From assembly GCF_019511445.1 (NCBI RefSeq), contig NZ_JAEUAN010000013.1, forward strand, positions 1-64,000: 64,000 bases of DNA, given 5' to 3'. Below are positions 27,209 to 36,337 of the stretch, piece after piece. The position numbers and the translations under genes are program-made. The notes under the pieces were generated by a model. It saw nothing but the letters and a program-made list of their open reading frames with translations. It had not been told where the DNA came from and did not search any database. The stretch's first letter is position 1. Each line of letters opens with the position of its first letter. This stretch comes from Aliirhizobium wenxiniae. Its GTDB lineage: Bacteria; Pseudomonadota; Alphaproteobacteria; Rhizobiales; Rhizobiaceae.

Positions 27209-27694
27209 TTACTTGAGCTGATCCTTCACCTTGGTAAGAGCAGCAACCGCGCAGGCTTCATCGAACTGACCGCCCGGTGCGCCTCCGACACCGATCGCTC
27301 CGATCGTGACATCCCCAAGCTTGACCGGCACACCGCCGGCGAGAACCAGAAAGCCGTCGATCGACGCAAGCTCGGCAGCGGCCGGGTTCTTGGTGATGTT
27401 TTCCGCCATGGCGCTGGTCGGCATGCGCGAAGAAGACGACGTATAGGCCTTCTGGCGGGCAGCTTCCGGTGTATGAGACCCGGCATTGTCTGCCCGAAGC
27501 AGAGCGCGAAGAACGCCCGCGCGATCCACCACGGCCGCCGAGACATTATAGCCCTGCGCCGAGCAGGCAGCGACAGCTTCACGGGCGATCGTCGCGGCCA
27601 GATCCATCGGCATGTTCTTTTCTTCAAGAATCTGTGCGGAAGCGGCCGATCCCATGACGGCGGCGGCAGTAGCTGCGAGAAGAATGCGCTTCAT
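27209..27694 (-). CDS. Exported GlcG/HbpS-family protein
   Basis: This 161-residue protein has a signal peptide MKRILLAATAAAVMGSAASA and a HbpS/GlcG (haem-degrading-like) domain: ARQKAYTSSSSRMPTSAM, LVLAGGVPVKLGDVTIGAIG and VGGAPGGQFDEACAVAAL. Members are small periplasmic or extracellular proteins, some haem-binding. It follows the response regulator gene in the same direction after about 110 bp. Such proteins often accompany alcohol-oxidation clusters, in line with adhE nearby. Function here is unknown. Confidence 0.8.
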   Translation of the reverse strand: MKRILLAATAAAVMGSAASAQILEEKNMPMDLAATIAREAVAACSAQGYNVSAAVVDRAGVLRALLRADNAGSHTPEAARQKAYTSSSSRMPTSAMAENITKNPAAAELASIDGFLVLAGGVPVKLGDVTIGAIGVGGAPGGQFDEACAVAALTKVKDQLK

Positions 27695-27806
27695 GGTCGT
27701 GTCTCCTTTGAAACCATGTCCCGAAAGTCCTTGCTTTCTGACGATGGTTCTAAAGGCATGGCGCGCTCCCCGGAATCCGCGACTGCACGGGGTCGGCTAG
27801 GTAGTT

Positions 27807-28400
27807 CTACCGAGAGGCGGCAACGGTCAGGCGCACGAACTCCGCTACCGAACTGGTTTTGAGCTTTTCGGCGATATTGGCGCGATGGGCATCGATCGTG
27901 CGTGCCGAGATGTCGAGAGCGCCGGCGATATCCTTGCTGGAGAAACCCTGGCACACGAGATCGAGCACTTCCCTTTCACGTCCCGTCAGGCTGGCCAGCA
28001 GATCGGCGGCCTCGCGCCGTTCCAGCCGCGCCTCAAGCAACGCTTTTGCCGAATGGATGGCATCGAGCAGCACATCCTCGTCGATCGGCTTGCTCAGGAA
28101 ATCGCTGACACCCGCCTTGAATGCGCGACGGCAGGCGTTCACGTCACCATGGCCGGTAATCATGATGATCGGCCAGTCGATCCCGCGTTCCGTCAGCTTC
28201 TGCTGCACCTGCAGGCCGCTGACCAGCGGCATGCGCAAATCGATCAGCAGGATCCCGGCTTGCCGCGCATCGACATGCGCGAGAAAGGTCGTCGGATCGG
28301 CAAAAGTTTCGACCTCCATGCCATAGGTTGCGAGCAGAAGCGAAAGCGCCTCGCGCACAGCTTCGTCATCGTCGACCAGATAGATGTGTACCGCGCTCAT
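27807..28400 (-). CDS. FixJ/NarL-type response regulator
   Basis: This 197-residue protein has a receiver domain (residues ~1-120: acidic pair VDDDEA, phospho-acceptor Asp in LLIDLRMP, Lys in FLSKPID). A LuxR-type helix-turn-helix follows (~133-195: LTGREREVLDLVCQG, DISARTIDAHRANI). Its start overlaps the kinase stop by one base (TGATG), so the two form a coupled two-component pair. Confidence 0.9.
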   Translation of the reverse strand: MSAVHIYLVDDDEAVREALSLLLATYGMEVETFADPTTFLAHVDARQAGILLIDLRMPLVSGLQVQQKLTERGIDWPIIMITGHGDVNACRRAFKAGVSDFLSKPIDEDVLLDAIHSAKALLEARLERREAADLLASLTGREREVLDLVCQGFSSKDIAGALDISARTIDAHRANIAEKLKTSSVAEFVRLTVAASR

Positions 28401-29995
28401 CAGCCTGTCTCCCCCGGCCCGGCGACCAGCCTGACGGTAAAACGGGCTCCGCCATCCGCCTCGTTACGGGCTTCGATTTGACCGCCGACGCGCTCGATCA
28501 GCGTCGAACATAATGCCAGCCCCAACCCCATGCCATCCGGTTTGGTGGTGAAGAACGTTTCAAACACACGGGGCAGCAAGGCCTCTTCGATCCCCGGCCC
28601 GTTGTCGCCAATATCTATCCGTATCCGGCTCCCCTCCAGCATCGTTGCAATCGTGATCCGGCCCTCTGCGATACCCGCCTCCCCCAGGCTGTCGGCAGCA
28701 TTGCGGATCAGATTGTTGAAAACCTGTTCCAGCTCCACCGGATCGGCCATCAGCATGGGCAAATTTCCTGAAAGCGACAGGTCGAGCGTGATGCCGCGCT
28801 GCTCAAGGTCCGCACGCATCAGGTCCGCCGTGTCGCTGACGACCTTGTTGATGACAACAGCAACGGGTTTCGGCGGACGGTTGCTGATGTAATCGCGCAT
28901 GCGCTTGAGCATATCGCCGGCACGCCGCGCCTCGCGCACATTGGCGGCCATCGTCTTTTTCAACAACGCATTGTCTATGCCGGACTGCTCGAGCAGACGC
29001 TCCGCCGCCCGGCTCTGGCTCATCAGGGCGGTCAGCGGCTGCGCCAGTTCGTGGGCGATGCCGGAAGCGAGCTCGCCCAGCGAATTCACCCGCGCCGCAT
29101 GGGCAAGGCGTGCCTCGCGCGCAAGCAGGATGCTGCGCTGCTCGGCGCGTTCCGCAGCGCCCTGCGAGAGCCGGGCCTCGCGTCGATTGCGCAGGCTGTA
29201 AGCAAAGAGCCCAAGCCCGACGAGGCTCGCGGCCGCGACGGCAGCAAGCATCGCGCCATCGACAAGGTCAGCAAGCGAAACCGGTCGTTCCAGGTTGAGA
29301 AGCAGCGGCTGCGACTGACTGTCGATCATGCGGCTGAAGCGGGGCGGCGTGAGCCAGCCGGATCCTTGCGGGGCGGCGGGCCGTTGCATGACCACCTTTC
29401 CATCAAGCTGCAGCTGCAAGGAAATCCAATTCGGCAGTTCTTCCATGTCGATCAACCGCCAAGGATCGATCTGCAGCACAAGCGCCGGAGCCGGATTGCT
29501 ATCCCTGACCTTCTTCGTCAGCAGATAACCGGTGTCGAAAGACGCATCGACATGGCTCTTGCCCTCGCCTGCCTTCTGCATGAAAACCGCGGCTGCAAGC
29601 AACCGGTCATCCGGCACCCTGGCATCGGCAGGGATGGACAGGATCCGGCGCGCATCGGCACTTGCCGAGGGTTCACGCCACGTAATCTCCAGCTCGTGGA
29701 TGGCCGTGATGCGTGGATAGAAGCGCATGATGCTCTCACCGACCTGGATCAGCGGCTGGCTCTGTCCGCCTTCCGCCGCAAGCACCAACGAGACCAGTGT
29801 CGTCAGATGCGCGTCGTGTTGCGCTACGCGCTGCGAAATCATCCGGTGCAGCAGAAATCCGGCTTCGTTCAGCTCTGCTTCAGACCGTTTCAAGGCGATA
29901 TTGGCGGAAATGGCGGCATAACAGGCGACGCACAGGATCCAGACGGCAAGAATGCCGGCTATCCATTCAAGTCTCGAATGTGCATCTCTTGTCAC
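28400..29995 (-). CDS. Membrane sensor histidine kinase
   Basis: This 531-residue kinase has an N-terminal membrane segment (residues ~11-31), a periplasmic sensing region (~32-250) and a second membrane segment (~255-275). The HisKA box is ELASGIAHELAQPLTALMSQ (His ~315), followed by HATPase motifs (FNNLIRNAADS, DNGPGIEEAL, KPDGMGLGLALC). GTG 29995 is the likely start. It lies downstream of adhE in the same direction with a hairpin between; regulation of adhE by the pair is a reasonable guess. Confidence 0.87.
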   Translation of the reverse strand: MTRDAHSRLEWIAGILAVWILCVACYAAISANIALKRSEAELNEAGFLLHRMISQRVAQHDAHLTTLVSLVLAAEGGQSQPLIQVGESIMRFYPRITAIHELEITWREPSASADARRILSIPADARVPDDRLLAAAVFMQKAGEGKSHVDASFDTGYLLTKKVRDSNPAPALVLQIDPWRLIDMEELPNWISLQLQLDGKVVMQRPAAPQGSGWLTPPRFSRMIDSQSQPLLLNLERPVSLADLVDGAMLAAVAAASLVGLGLFAYSLRNRREARLSQGAAERAEQRSILLAREARLAHAARVNSLGELASGIAHELAQPLTALMSQSRAAERLLEQSGIDNALLKKTMAANVREARRAGDMLKRMRDYISNRPPKPVAVVINKVVSDTADLMRADLEQRGITLDLSLSGNLPMLMADPVELEQVFNNLIRNAADSLGEAGIAEGRITIATMLEGSRIRIDIGDNGPGIEEALLPRVFETFFTTKPDGMGLGLALCSTLIERVGGQIEARNEADGGARFTVRLVAGPGETG

Positions 29996-30094
29996 CTATG
30001 CACAATCCTGTTGCACGTCGTCGCGGACAGCATAGGGCATAAAGCAGGCAGTCCATCAAGTGCCCGCCGCTTTGCAGCAGACCTGAAGACGAAA

Positions 30095-30124
30095 CACCCG
30101 CCGAAACCTCTGCCCCGGCGGGTG
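30095..30124 (-). terminator. Probable terminator after adhE
   Basis: On the minus strand, a 9-bp stem CACCCGCCG/CGGCGGGTG with a 12-nt loop is followed by TTTCGTCTT. It lies 22 bp beyond the adhE stop. Confidence 0.6.
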
Positions 30125-30146
30125 CTCTTGACGACAGTTACTATAT

Positions 30147-32804
30147 TCAGCCCTTGGCTTTCAGCGAAACGACCTTCTGCTCCTTGGTCTTGGGCGCATC
30201 CTTTTGGTCTTCGGAATAAGCCTCGCCATGATAGCTGGCGATCAGGACGTCACGGATTTCAGCGATCAGCGGGTAACGCGGGTTTGCACCGGTGCACTGG
30301 TCGTCGAAGGCCATTTCGGCCAGCTTGTCGACCTTGGCCATGAAGTCCGCCTCGCCGACACCGGCGGCCTGGATAGAGGCCGGAATGTCGAGATCCTTCT
30401 TCAACTGTTCCAGCCACTGGACGAGGTTCTCGACGGATGCCGCGTCGTTCTTACCGCCGAGGCCGAGATGCTGCGCAATCTCGGCATAACGGCACAGCGC
30501 CTTCGGCCGGTCATACTGGCTGAACGCCGCCTGCTTGCTCGGATTGTCGACCGCGTTGTAGCGGACGACATTGGAGATCAACAGCGCGTTCGACAGGCCG
30601 TGCGGAATGTGGAATTCCGCACCGATCTTGTGCGCCATCGAGTGGCACACGCCGAGGAAGGCATTGGCAAAGGCGATGCCGGCAAGCGTTGCTGCATTGT
30701 GAACCTGCTCGCGCGCCTTTGGGTCCTTCGCACCGTTCTTGTAGGCAGAAGGCAGATAGGTTTTCAGCAGCTTCAATGCCTGAAGCGCCTGGCCATCCGA
30801 ATATTCGTTGGCCATGACCGAGACATAGGCTTCCAGCGCATGCGTCACCGCGTCGATACCGCCATGAGCGGTCAAGGACTTCGGCATGTTCATGACCAGA
30901 TTGGCATCGACGATCGCCATATGCGGCGTCAGCTGGTAATCGGCGATCGGGTATTTGATCCCCGTCTTCTCGTCGGTCACGACCGCAAACGGCGTCACTT
31001 CCGAACCCGTGCCCGAGGTCGTCGGGACGGCCACGAACATGGCCTTCTTGCCGAGCGTCGGGAAGCGGTAGATGCGCTTGCGGATATCCATGAAGCGCAG
31101 CGCCAGATCGGTGAATTCGACATCCGGATGCTCATACATGACCCACATGATCTTGGCCGCATCCATCGGAGAACCGCCGCCGACGGCAAGGATCAGGTCC
31201 GGCTGGAAGGCGTTGGCAAGTGCTGTCGCCTTGCGTACGACGGCCAGCGTCGGGTCGGCGCTGACTTCGAAGAAGACCTCGACCTCGAGACCGAGATCTT
31301 TCAGGATCCGGATCGTGTCGTTAACATTGCCGTTTTCGAACAGGAAGCGGTCGGTGACGATCAGGCAGCGCTTCTTGTCCTTCAGGTCTTCGAGCGCAAA
31401 CGGCAGGCTGCCGCGGCGGAAGTAGATTGAGGGCGGCAGCTTGTGCCAGAGCATGTTTTCGGCGCGCATGGCCACCGTCTTCCTGTTGATCAGATGCTGC
31501 GGGCCGACATTTTCCGAGATCGAATTGCCGCCCCACGAGCCGCAACCGAGCGTCAGCGACGGCGCGAGACGGAAGTTGTATAGATCACCGATACCGCCAT
31601 GCGAGGCCGGCGAGTTGATCAGGATGCGCGAGGTCTTCATCTTCGCGCCGTAAGTGGCGATGCGTTCCGGCTGGAGATCCTGGTCGGTGTAGAGAACCGA
31701 GGTATGACCAACGCCGCCGAAGGCAACCAGCGCTTCCGCCTTGTCGCAAGCCTGCTCGAAATTCTTCGCCTTGTACATGGCGAGAAGCGGCGACAGCTTC
31801 TCATAGGCAAAAGGTTCGGTCTCGTCGATCGCTTCGACTTCGGCGATCAGCACCTTGGTGCCGGTAGGAACCTCGAAGCCTGCCATTTCGGCAATCTTGT
31901 GTGCCGACTGGCCGACGATCTCGGCATTGATCGACCCCTTCTTCAGGATCAGGCTCTTGATCGCGCCCGCCTCATTGCTCGACAGAACATAACCGCCATG
32001 GGTGCGGAAACGCTCGCGCACCGCATCATAGACGGCATCGACCACGACAACCGACTGTTCCGAGGCGCAGACGACACCATTGTCGAAGGTCTTCGACATC
32101 AGGATCGAGGCGACCGCGCGCTTGATATCGGCAAATTCGTCGATGACGGCAGGCGTATTGCCGGCACCGACGCCGATTGCCGGCTTGCCGGACGAATAGG
32201 CGGCCTTGACCATGCCGGGACCACCGGTCGCCAGGATCAGGTCGATCGCCGGGTGATGCATCAGCGCGTTGGAAAGCTCGACGCTCGGCTCATCGATCCA
32301 GCCGATAATGTCCTTCGGCGCACCGGCCTTGAGGGCGGCTTCGAGCACGAGGCGGGCCGCCTCGCAGGTGGCGCGCTTGGCGCGCGGATGCGGAGAGAAG
32401 ACGATGCCGTTGCGGGTTTTCAGCGCAATCAGCGCCTTGAAAATCGCCGTCGAGGTCGGGTTGGTGGTCGGCACGATGGCGCAGATCAGGCCGATCGGCT
32501 CGGCAACAGTTGCAATCCCGTATTCCGGCTCCTCGGAAAGAACACCGCAGGTCTTCTCGTCCTTATATTTGTTGTAGATATATTCGGAGGCAAAATGGTT
32601 CTTCACCACCTTGTCCTCCATCACGCCCATGCCGGTCTCCTCAACCGCCATCTTGGCAAGCGGGATACGCGCATTGGCCGCGGCAAGCGCGGCGTTGCGG
32701 AAAATCTCGTCTACCTGCTCCTGGCTGAAACTCGCAAAAGCCTTCTGCGCAGCCTCAACCCGCGCAACAAGCGCGTCCAGATCCGCAATCGTGCTAACTG
32801 TCAT
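30147..32804 (-). CDS. adhE: Bifunctional acetaldehyde-CoA/alcohol dehydrogenase
   Basis: This 885-residue enzyme interconverts acetyl-CoA, acetaldehyde and ethanol. The N-terminal aldehyde dehydrogenase half (~1-440) has its catalytic Cys in FDNGVVCASEQS (~246). The C-terminal iron-dependent alcohol dehydrogenase half (~455-870) has GGGSPMDAAKIMW, THALEAYVSV and the metal-binding CHSMAHKIGAEFHIPHG. GAGGTGG precedes the ATG. AdhE is usually fermentative, so in an otherwise aerobic catabolic setting it suggests an oxygen-limited or ethanol-related role. The spacer upstream has a perfect TGACATATGTCA palindrome. Confidence 0.96.
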   Translation of the reverse strand: MTVSTIADLDALVARVEAAQKAFASFSQEQVDEIFRNAALAAANARIPLAKMAVEETGMGVMEDKVVKNHFASEYIYNKYKDEKTCGVLSEEPEYGIATVAEPIGLICAIVPTTNPTSTAIFKALIALKTRNGIVFSPHPRAKRATCEAARLVLEAALKAGAPKDIIGWIDEPSVELSNALMHHPAIDLILATGGPGMVKAAYSSGKPAIGVGAGNTPAVIDEFADIKRAVASILMSKTFDNGVVCASEQSVVVVDAVYDAVRERFRTHGGYVLSSNEAGAIKSLILKKGSINAEIVGQSAHKIAEMAGFEVPTGTKVLIAEVEAIDETEPFAYEKLSPLLAMYKAKNFEQACDKAEALVAFGGVGHTSVLYTDQDLQPERIATYGAKMKTSRILINSPASHGGIGDLYNFRLAPSLTLGCGSWGGNSISENVGPQHLINRKTVAMRAENMLWHKLPPSIYFRRGSLPFALEDLKDKKRCLIVTDRFLFENGNVNDTIRILKDLGLEVEVFFEVSADPTLAVVRKATALANAFQPDLILAVGGGSPMDAAKIMWVMYEHPDVEFTDLALRFMDIRKRIYRFPTLGKKAMFVAVPTTSGTGSEVTPFAVVTDEKTGIKYPIADYQLTPHMAIVDANLVMNMPKSLTAHGGIDAVTHALEAYVSVMANEYSDGQALQALKLLKTYLPSAYKNGAKDPKAREQVHNAATLAGIAFANAFLGVCHSMAHKIGAEFHIPHGLSNALLISNVVRYNAVDNPSKQAAFSQYDRPKALCRYAEIAQHLGLGGKNDAASVENLVQWLEQLKKDLDIPASIQAAGVGEADFMAKVDKLAEMAFDDQCTGANPRYPLIAEIRDVLIASYHGEAYSEDQKDAPKTKEQKVVSLKAKG

Positions 32805-33107
32805 GATAATTCCACCTCAAATTGTATCATGGTGTGTGGTGAGTCTCGCTCATCACGCGAACTAAATCGATTTAGAAGACTAAATTCTGGACCAATGCGG
32901 CCAGGAAGCAAGCCTTTCGCGGCCTCCCGGAAACTATGTCGCGGTCTCGAAACCCTACAATGACATATGTCAATTTTCGCCCGAACCGTGCATCGAGCCG
33001 AAAGCACGGCTCACAATCAGGTCTGATCGATTTGAACGGTTGACTGGACCCCGCCACGGACTATCACTGCAGGCCCGCGACCCGGAAAATGCGACGTAGA
33101 GAAAACC
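32805..33107. other. Divergent promoter region of adhE and adenine deaminase
   Basis: No gene is present. A perfect 12-bp palindrome TGACATATGTCA lies at 32961-32972, and several ATCGAT/TTAGAAGACTAAA-like short symmetries are visible. I did not see a convincing FNR box (TTGAT-N4-ATCAA). Confidence 0.5.
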
Positions 33108-34973
33108 ATGCCTGTTGAAATTCAAGACACCATCATCGATGCCGACAACGAAGTGCGGATCCGCCAGCGCCTGACGCTGGTCGCACTCGGCAAGGAAAAG
33201 GCCGATGTGGCTCTGCGTGTCGGCCGGCTTCTTGATGTCGCGACCCGCACATGGGCGGAAGACCAGGAAATCATCATCAAGGACCGCCGCATCGCCTATG
33301 TTGGCAAGGCCGGTTCCTATCCGGGCGAAGTGGGCACCCGCGTTCACGAACCCCACCTTGCAGCCGTGCCGGGCCTTGGCGAAGTGCACAAGCATATCGA
33401 AAGCTCGCATCTGACGCCGGAATGGGAGGCCGCCCTCGTTCTTCCCCGCGGCAATACCTGGACCTGCGAGGCGAGCCACGAGTTTTCCAATGTCAACGGC
33501 GCAAAGACGCTGGAATTCTGGCTGAAGGCCCGCGAGGCCGGTTCGCCGCTGAAGATCTTCCCCCTGCCCGGCTCCGCCGTTCCGCCGACAGCATACGAGC
33601 ATGGCGGCGGTTATCTCGGTTACGACGAGCAGAAAGCCTTTCTTCAACAGAGCCTGATGACGGCGGGCCTCGACGAGGTGATGGACTGGCCAGCCGTGTG
33701 GAACCCGGAAAATCCGTCGCATGAACGCCTCTGGGGGATGATCCGCGCCACGTTCGAAAAGCGCGCCGTCGTCGAAGGGCATGCCGCCGGCATCCGCGAC
33801 CTGCCGTCGATCAATGCCTTTGCCGCAGCAGGCCTCGCCTCCGACCACGAAGCCTGGACGCCGGAAGAGTTCTGGGACAAGCTCACCCACGGCCTGTTCA
33901 TGGAGCTTCGTCCACACAGCCTGCCGGAAGTGATCAAGGGGCTTCTCGACCGCGGCCTTGCCGACTGGTCGCAGATCGCTTTGACCACCGATGACCGCTC
34001 GGCCTCCGACACGCTGAAGCTCGGCGCCACCGACCACAATGTGCGGCTTGCGATCGAGGCCGGACTTGCACCGGAAATCGCCATCCAGTGCGTCACGATC
34101 AACCCCGCCCGCCACATGCGCCTCACCCCCTGGGTCGGCTCGATCGCGCCCGGCCGTTATGCCGACATCGTGCTCCTGTCGAATGTCGAGAAATTCGAGA
34201 TCGCAAAGGTCTGGGCCGATGGAAAACAGGTCTCGGACGGCAAGACTTATCTGCCGGACGTGCCAAAAATCGACTGGCCGGAATGGGCGACGAACACCAT
34301 CAATATCGGCCGCGACCTGACCGCCGAGGATTTCGCCATCAAGGCCGAACCCGGCCGCGAGACGATGACGGCCGCAGTTCTGCGCCCCTTCCACTGGACC
34401 GACGATTTTTTGACTTTCGACCTGCAGGTCAAAGACGGTCTCGTCGAGCGGGACCACAGCCGCAACATCACCAAATTCTCCGTCATCGACCGTTTTTCCG
34501 GCAAGGCCGCCGTGTCGAAAATGTTCTGGCTCGGTTGCGGCCCGTCGACACCCGATACGGCACTCGCCTGCTCCATGGCGCATGACAAGCATAATATCTG
34601 GTGCGTCGGCTCTTCCGACGAAGCCATGGCGAAGGCCGTCAACGCGGTCGCCGACAATGACGGCGGCTGGGCGCTGGTGCGCGAAGGTAAGGTCGTCGCC
34701 CGCGTGCGCTACGAGGTCGCCGGCCTGATGAGCTGTCGCCCGGCCGAAGACCTGCATGAGGAGATGCAGGCGCTTTACGCCGAGGGCGAAAAGGTCGACT
34801 GGATGTACGAGCCGAGTTTTCATCCGCGCTGGTTCGCCGGGTTCCCGGAGCGGCTGGCCTTCGCCACGCTCACCTGCGCGCCGTGGCGCTGGGTTCTGGT
34901 CGCACCAAGCGACCATGCCCCGCAGGGCCTCGTCAATGTCGAGACCGGCGCCACCCATCCCGTCGTCTTCTAA
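33108..34973 (+). CDS. ade: Adenine deaminase family amidohydrolase
   Basis: This 621-residue protein matches the adenine deaminase family that forms hypoxanthine and ammonia. It has the N-terminal amidohydrolase metal motif in GLGEVHKHIESSHLTP (HxH; typical Ade has HMHIESS), a CEASHEFSNVNG segment, TTDDRSASD, and the C-terminal Ade domain with DRFSGKAAVSKMFWLGCG. The sequence around the first metal motif departs from the usual PGFIDAH pattern, so another purine or heterocycle substrate is possible. It is followed after 52 bp by an M24 peptidase gene in the same direction. Confidence 0.8.
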   Translation: MPVEIQDTIIDADNEVRIRQRLTLVALGKEKADVALRVGRLLDVATRTWAEDQEIIIKDRRIAYVGKAGSYPGEVGTRVHEPHLAAVPGLGEVHKHIESSHLTPEWEAALVLPRGNTWTCEASHEFSNVNGAKTLEFWLKAREAGSPLKIFPLPGSAVPPTAYEHGGGYLGYDEQKAFLQQSLMTAGLDEVMDWPAVWNPENPSHERLWGMIRATFEKRAVVEGHAAGIRDLPSINAFAAAGLASDHEAWTPEEFWDKLTHGLFMELRPHSLPEVIKGLLDRGLADWSQIALTTDDRSASDTLKLGATDHNVRLAIEAGLAPEIAIQCVTINPARHMRLTPWVGSIAPGRYADIVLLSNVEKFEIAKVWADGKQVSDGKTYLPDVPKIDWPEWATNTINIGRDLTAEDFAIKAEPGRETMTAAVLRPFHWTDDFLTFDLQVKDGLVERDHSRNITKFSVIDRFSGKAAVSKMFWLGCGPSTPDTALACSMAHDKHNIWCVGSSDEAMAKAVNAVADNDGGWALVREGKVVARVRYEVAGLMSCRPAEDLHEEMQALYAEGEKVDWMYEPSFHPRWFAGFPERLAFATLTCAPWRWVLVAPSDHAPQGLVNVETGATHPVVF

Positions 34974-35025
34974 ATTGTCTTCTAATCAGAATGTTTGAAA
35001 TCCAGTCCGTTTCAGGAACAAGATC

Positions 35026-36228
35026 ATGAGTGCCCCCGTCTATAAATCCTTCGAACAATCGCTTGCCGAGTTCGACAATATCGCCGCCGCCGTCGCTCCG
35101 ATTTCCAATGAGGAGCTTCAGTCCCGCATCGCCAAGCTGCAGGATCTGATGCTGGAGGCGGGCGTCAAGGCCGTCTATCTCGACACCTCGACCAGCCTCA
35201 CCTATTTCACCGGCATGACGCTCGGCGCAAGCGAGCGCCTGCACGGCGCAATCATCCCGTCTGCCGGTACGCCGATCTATATCAGCCCGGCCTTCGAGGA
35301 ACCGAAAACGGTTACCCTCATCCAGATCGAGGGCGAGATCGCCACGTGGGAAGAGCATGAAGACCCGGCCCTGCTCGTCGCAAACCTGATCTGCGATCTG
35401 CCGGCCGAGGGCAAGCTGCTGGCCTTCGATCCCGCCACACCCTTCATGTTCTCAAGCCCGATCACCGCCCATATCGGCGCGCGGCTTAAAATCATCGGCG
35501 CCGGCGATCTGATCGCCCAATGCCGCCAGATCAAATCGGCCACCGAAATCGCCATCATCCAGACGGCGATGACCGCCAGCCTGCGCGTCCATAAGGCCGT
35601 CTGGGAAGGGCTTTACGAAGGTGTATCGACCACCGAAGTGACGGATTTCATCGCTTCCGCCCATCAGAAACTCGGCATGCGCCATGTCTTCGCCGCCGCC
35701 CAGTTCGGCGAGGCAACCGCCTATCCGCATGGCGTGCCCTATGCCCAGACGCTCACCAAGGGCGACATGGTGCTGATCGATCTCGGCGCGCATATCCACC
35801 GCTACTGCTCGGATATCACCCGCACCTACGTCTTCGGCGAAGCGACGGAGCGTAAGCGGGAACTCTGGAACATGGAAAAGGCAGCCCACCGCGCCGCCTT
35901 CGAGGCAGCGCAGCTCGGCTCACCTTGCGAAGACGTCGATGCCGCCGCCCGCAAGGTGCTGACTGATGCCGGCTACGGACCGGACTACCAAGTCCCCGGC
36001 CTGCCGCACCGCACCGGTCATGGCCTCGGCATGGACCTGCACGAAAACCCGTTCATCGTCCGCGGCAACAAGACGAAGCTTCAGCCGGGCATGGTCTTCT
36101 CCGACGAGCCGATGCTCTGCGTCTACGGCGAATGCGGCGTGCGCCTCGAAGACATCATCTACATGTCGGATAAAGGCCCGGTCTTCTTCACTGAACCGGC
36201 CCATTCGATCGACCGGCCTTTCGGCTAA
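35026..36228 (+). CDS. M24-family metallopeptidase (Xaa-Pro peptidase type)
   Basis: The 400-residue protein has a creatinase-type N-terminal domain (~1-165) and a pita-bread catalytic domain with all five metal ligands: Asp in IDLGAH, Asp in SDITRTY, His in RTGHGLGMDLHE, Glu in VFSDEPML and Glu in RLEDIIYM. The complete ligand set argues for a metal-dependent peptidase rather than metal-free creatinase. It is co-directional with the amidohydrolase gene (52-bp gap), hinting at joint breakdown of a nitrogen compound; the substrate is unknown. Confidence 0.82.
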   Translation: MSAPVYKSFEQSLAEFDNIAAAVAPISNEELQSRIAKLQDLMLEAGVKAVYLDTSTSLTYFTGMTLGASERLHGAIIPSAGTPIYISPAFEEPKTVTLIQIEGEIATWEEHEDPALLVANLICDLPAEGKLLAFDPATPFMFSSPITAHIGARLKIIGAGDLIAQCRQIKSATEIAIIQTAMTASLRVHKAVWEGLYEGVSTTEVTDFIASAHQKLGMRHVFAAAQFGEATAYPHGVPYAQTLTKGDMVLIDLGAHIHRYCSDITRTYVFGEATERKRELWNMEKAAHRAAFEAAQLGSPCEDVDAAARKVLTDAGYGPDYQVPGLPHRTGHGLGMDLHENPFIVRGNKTKLQPGMVFSDEPMLCVYGECGVRLEDIIYMSDKGPVFFTEPAHSIDRPFG

Positions 36229-36337
36229 GTCGGGATATTAGCGGATTCCGGCGGGCGCGGCTTTCTGGCCGCGCGCCCACATTATCCACATCAGGCCAGT
36301 CGCAATTGACGGAGCGAATGGTTCGACACGCCGCTCC

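Noticed and set aside
32805-33107. FNR box upstream of adhE
   Set aside because: No TTGAT-N4-ATCAA match was found; only partial half-sites and an unrelated palindrome.
32970-34958. 662-codon minus-strand open frame opposite the adenine deaminase gene
   Set aside because: Shadow frame of a well-supported gene; no start signal.
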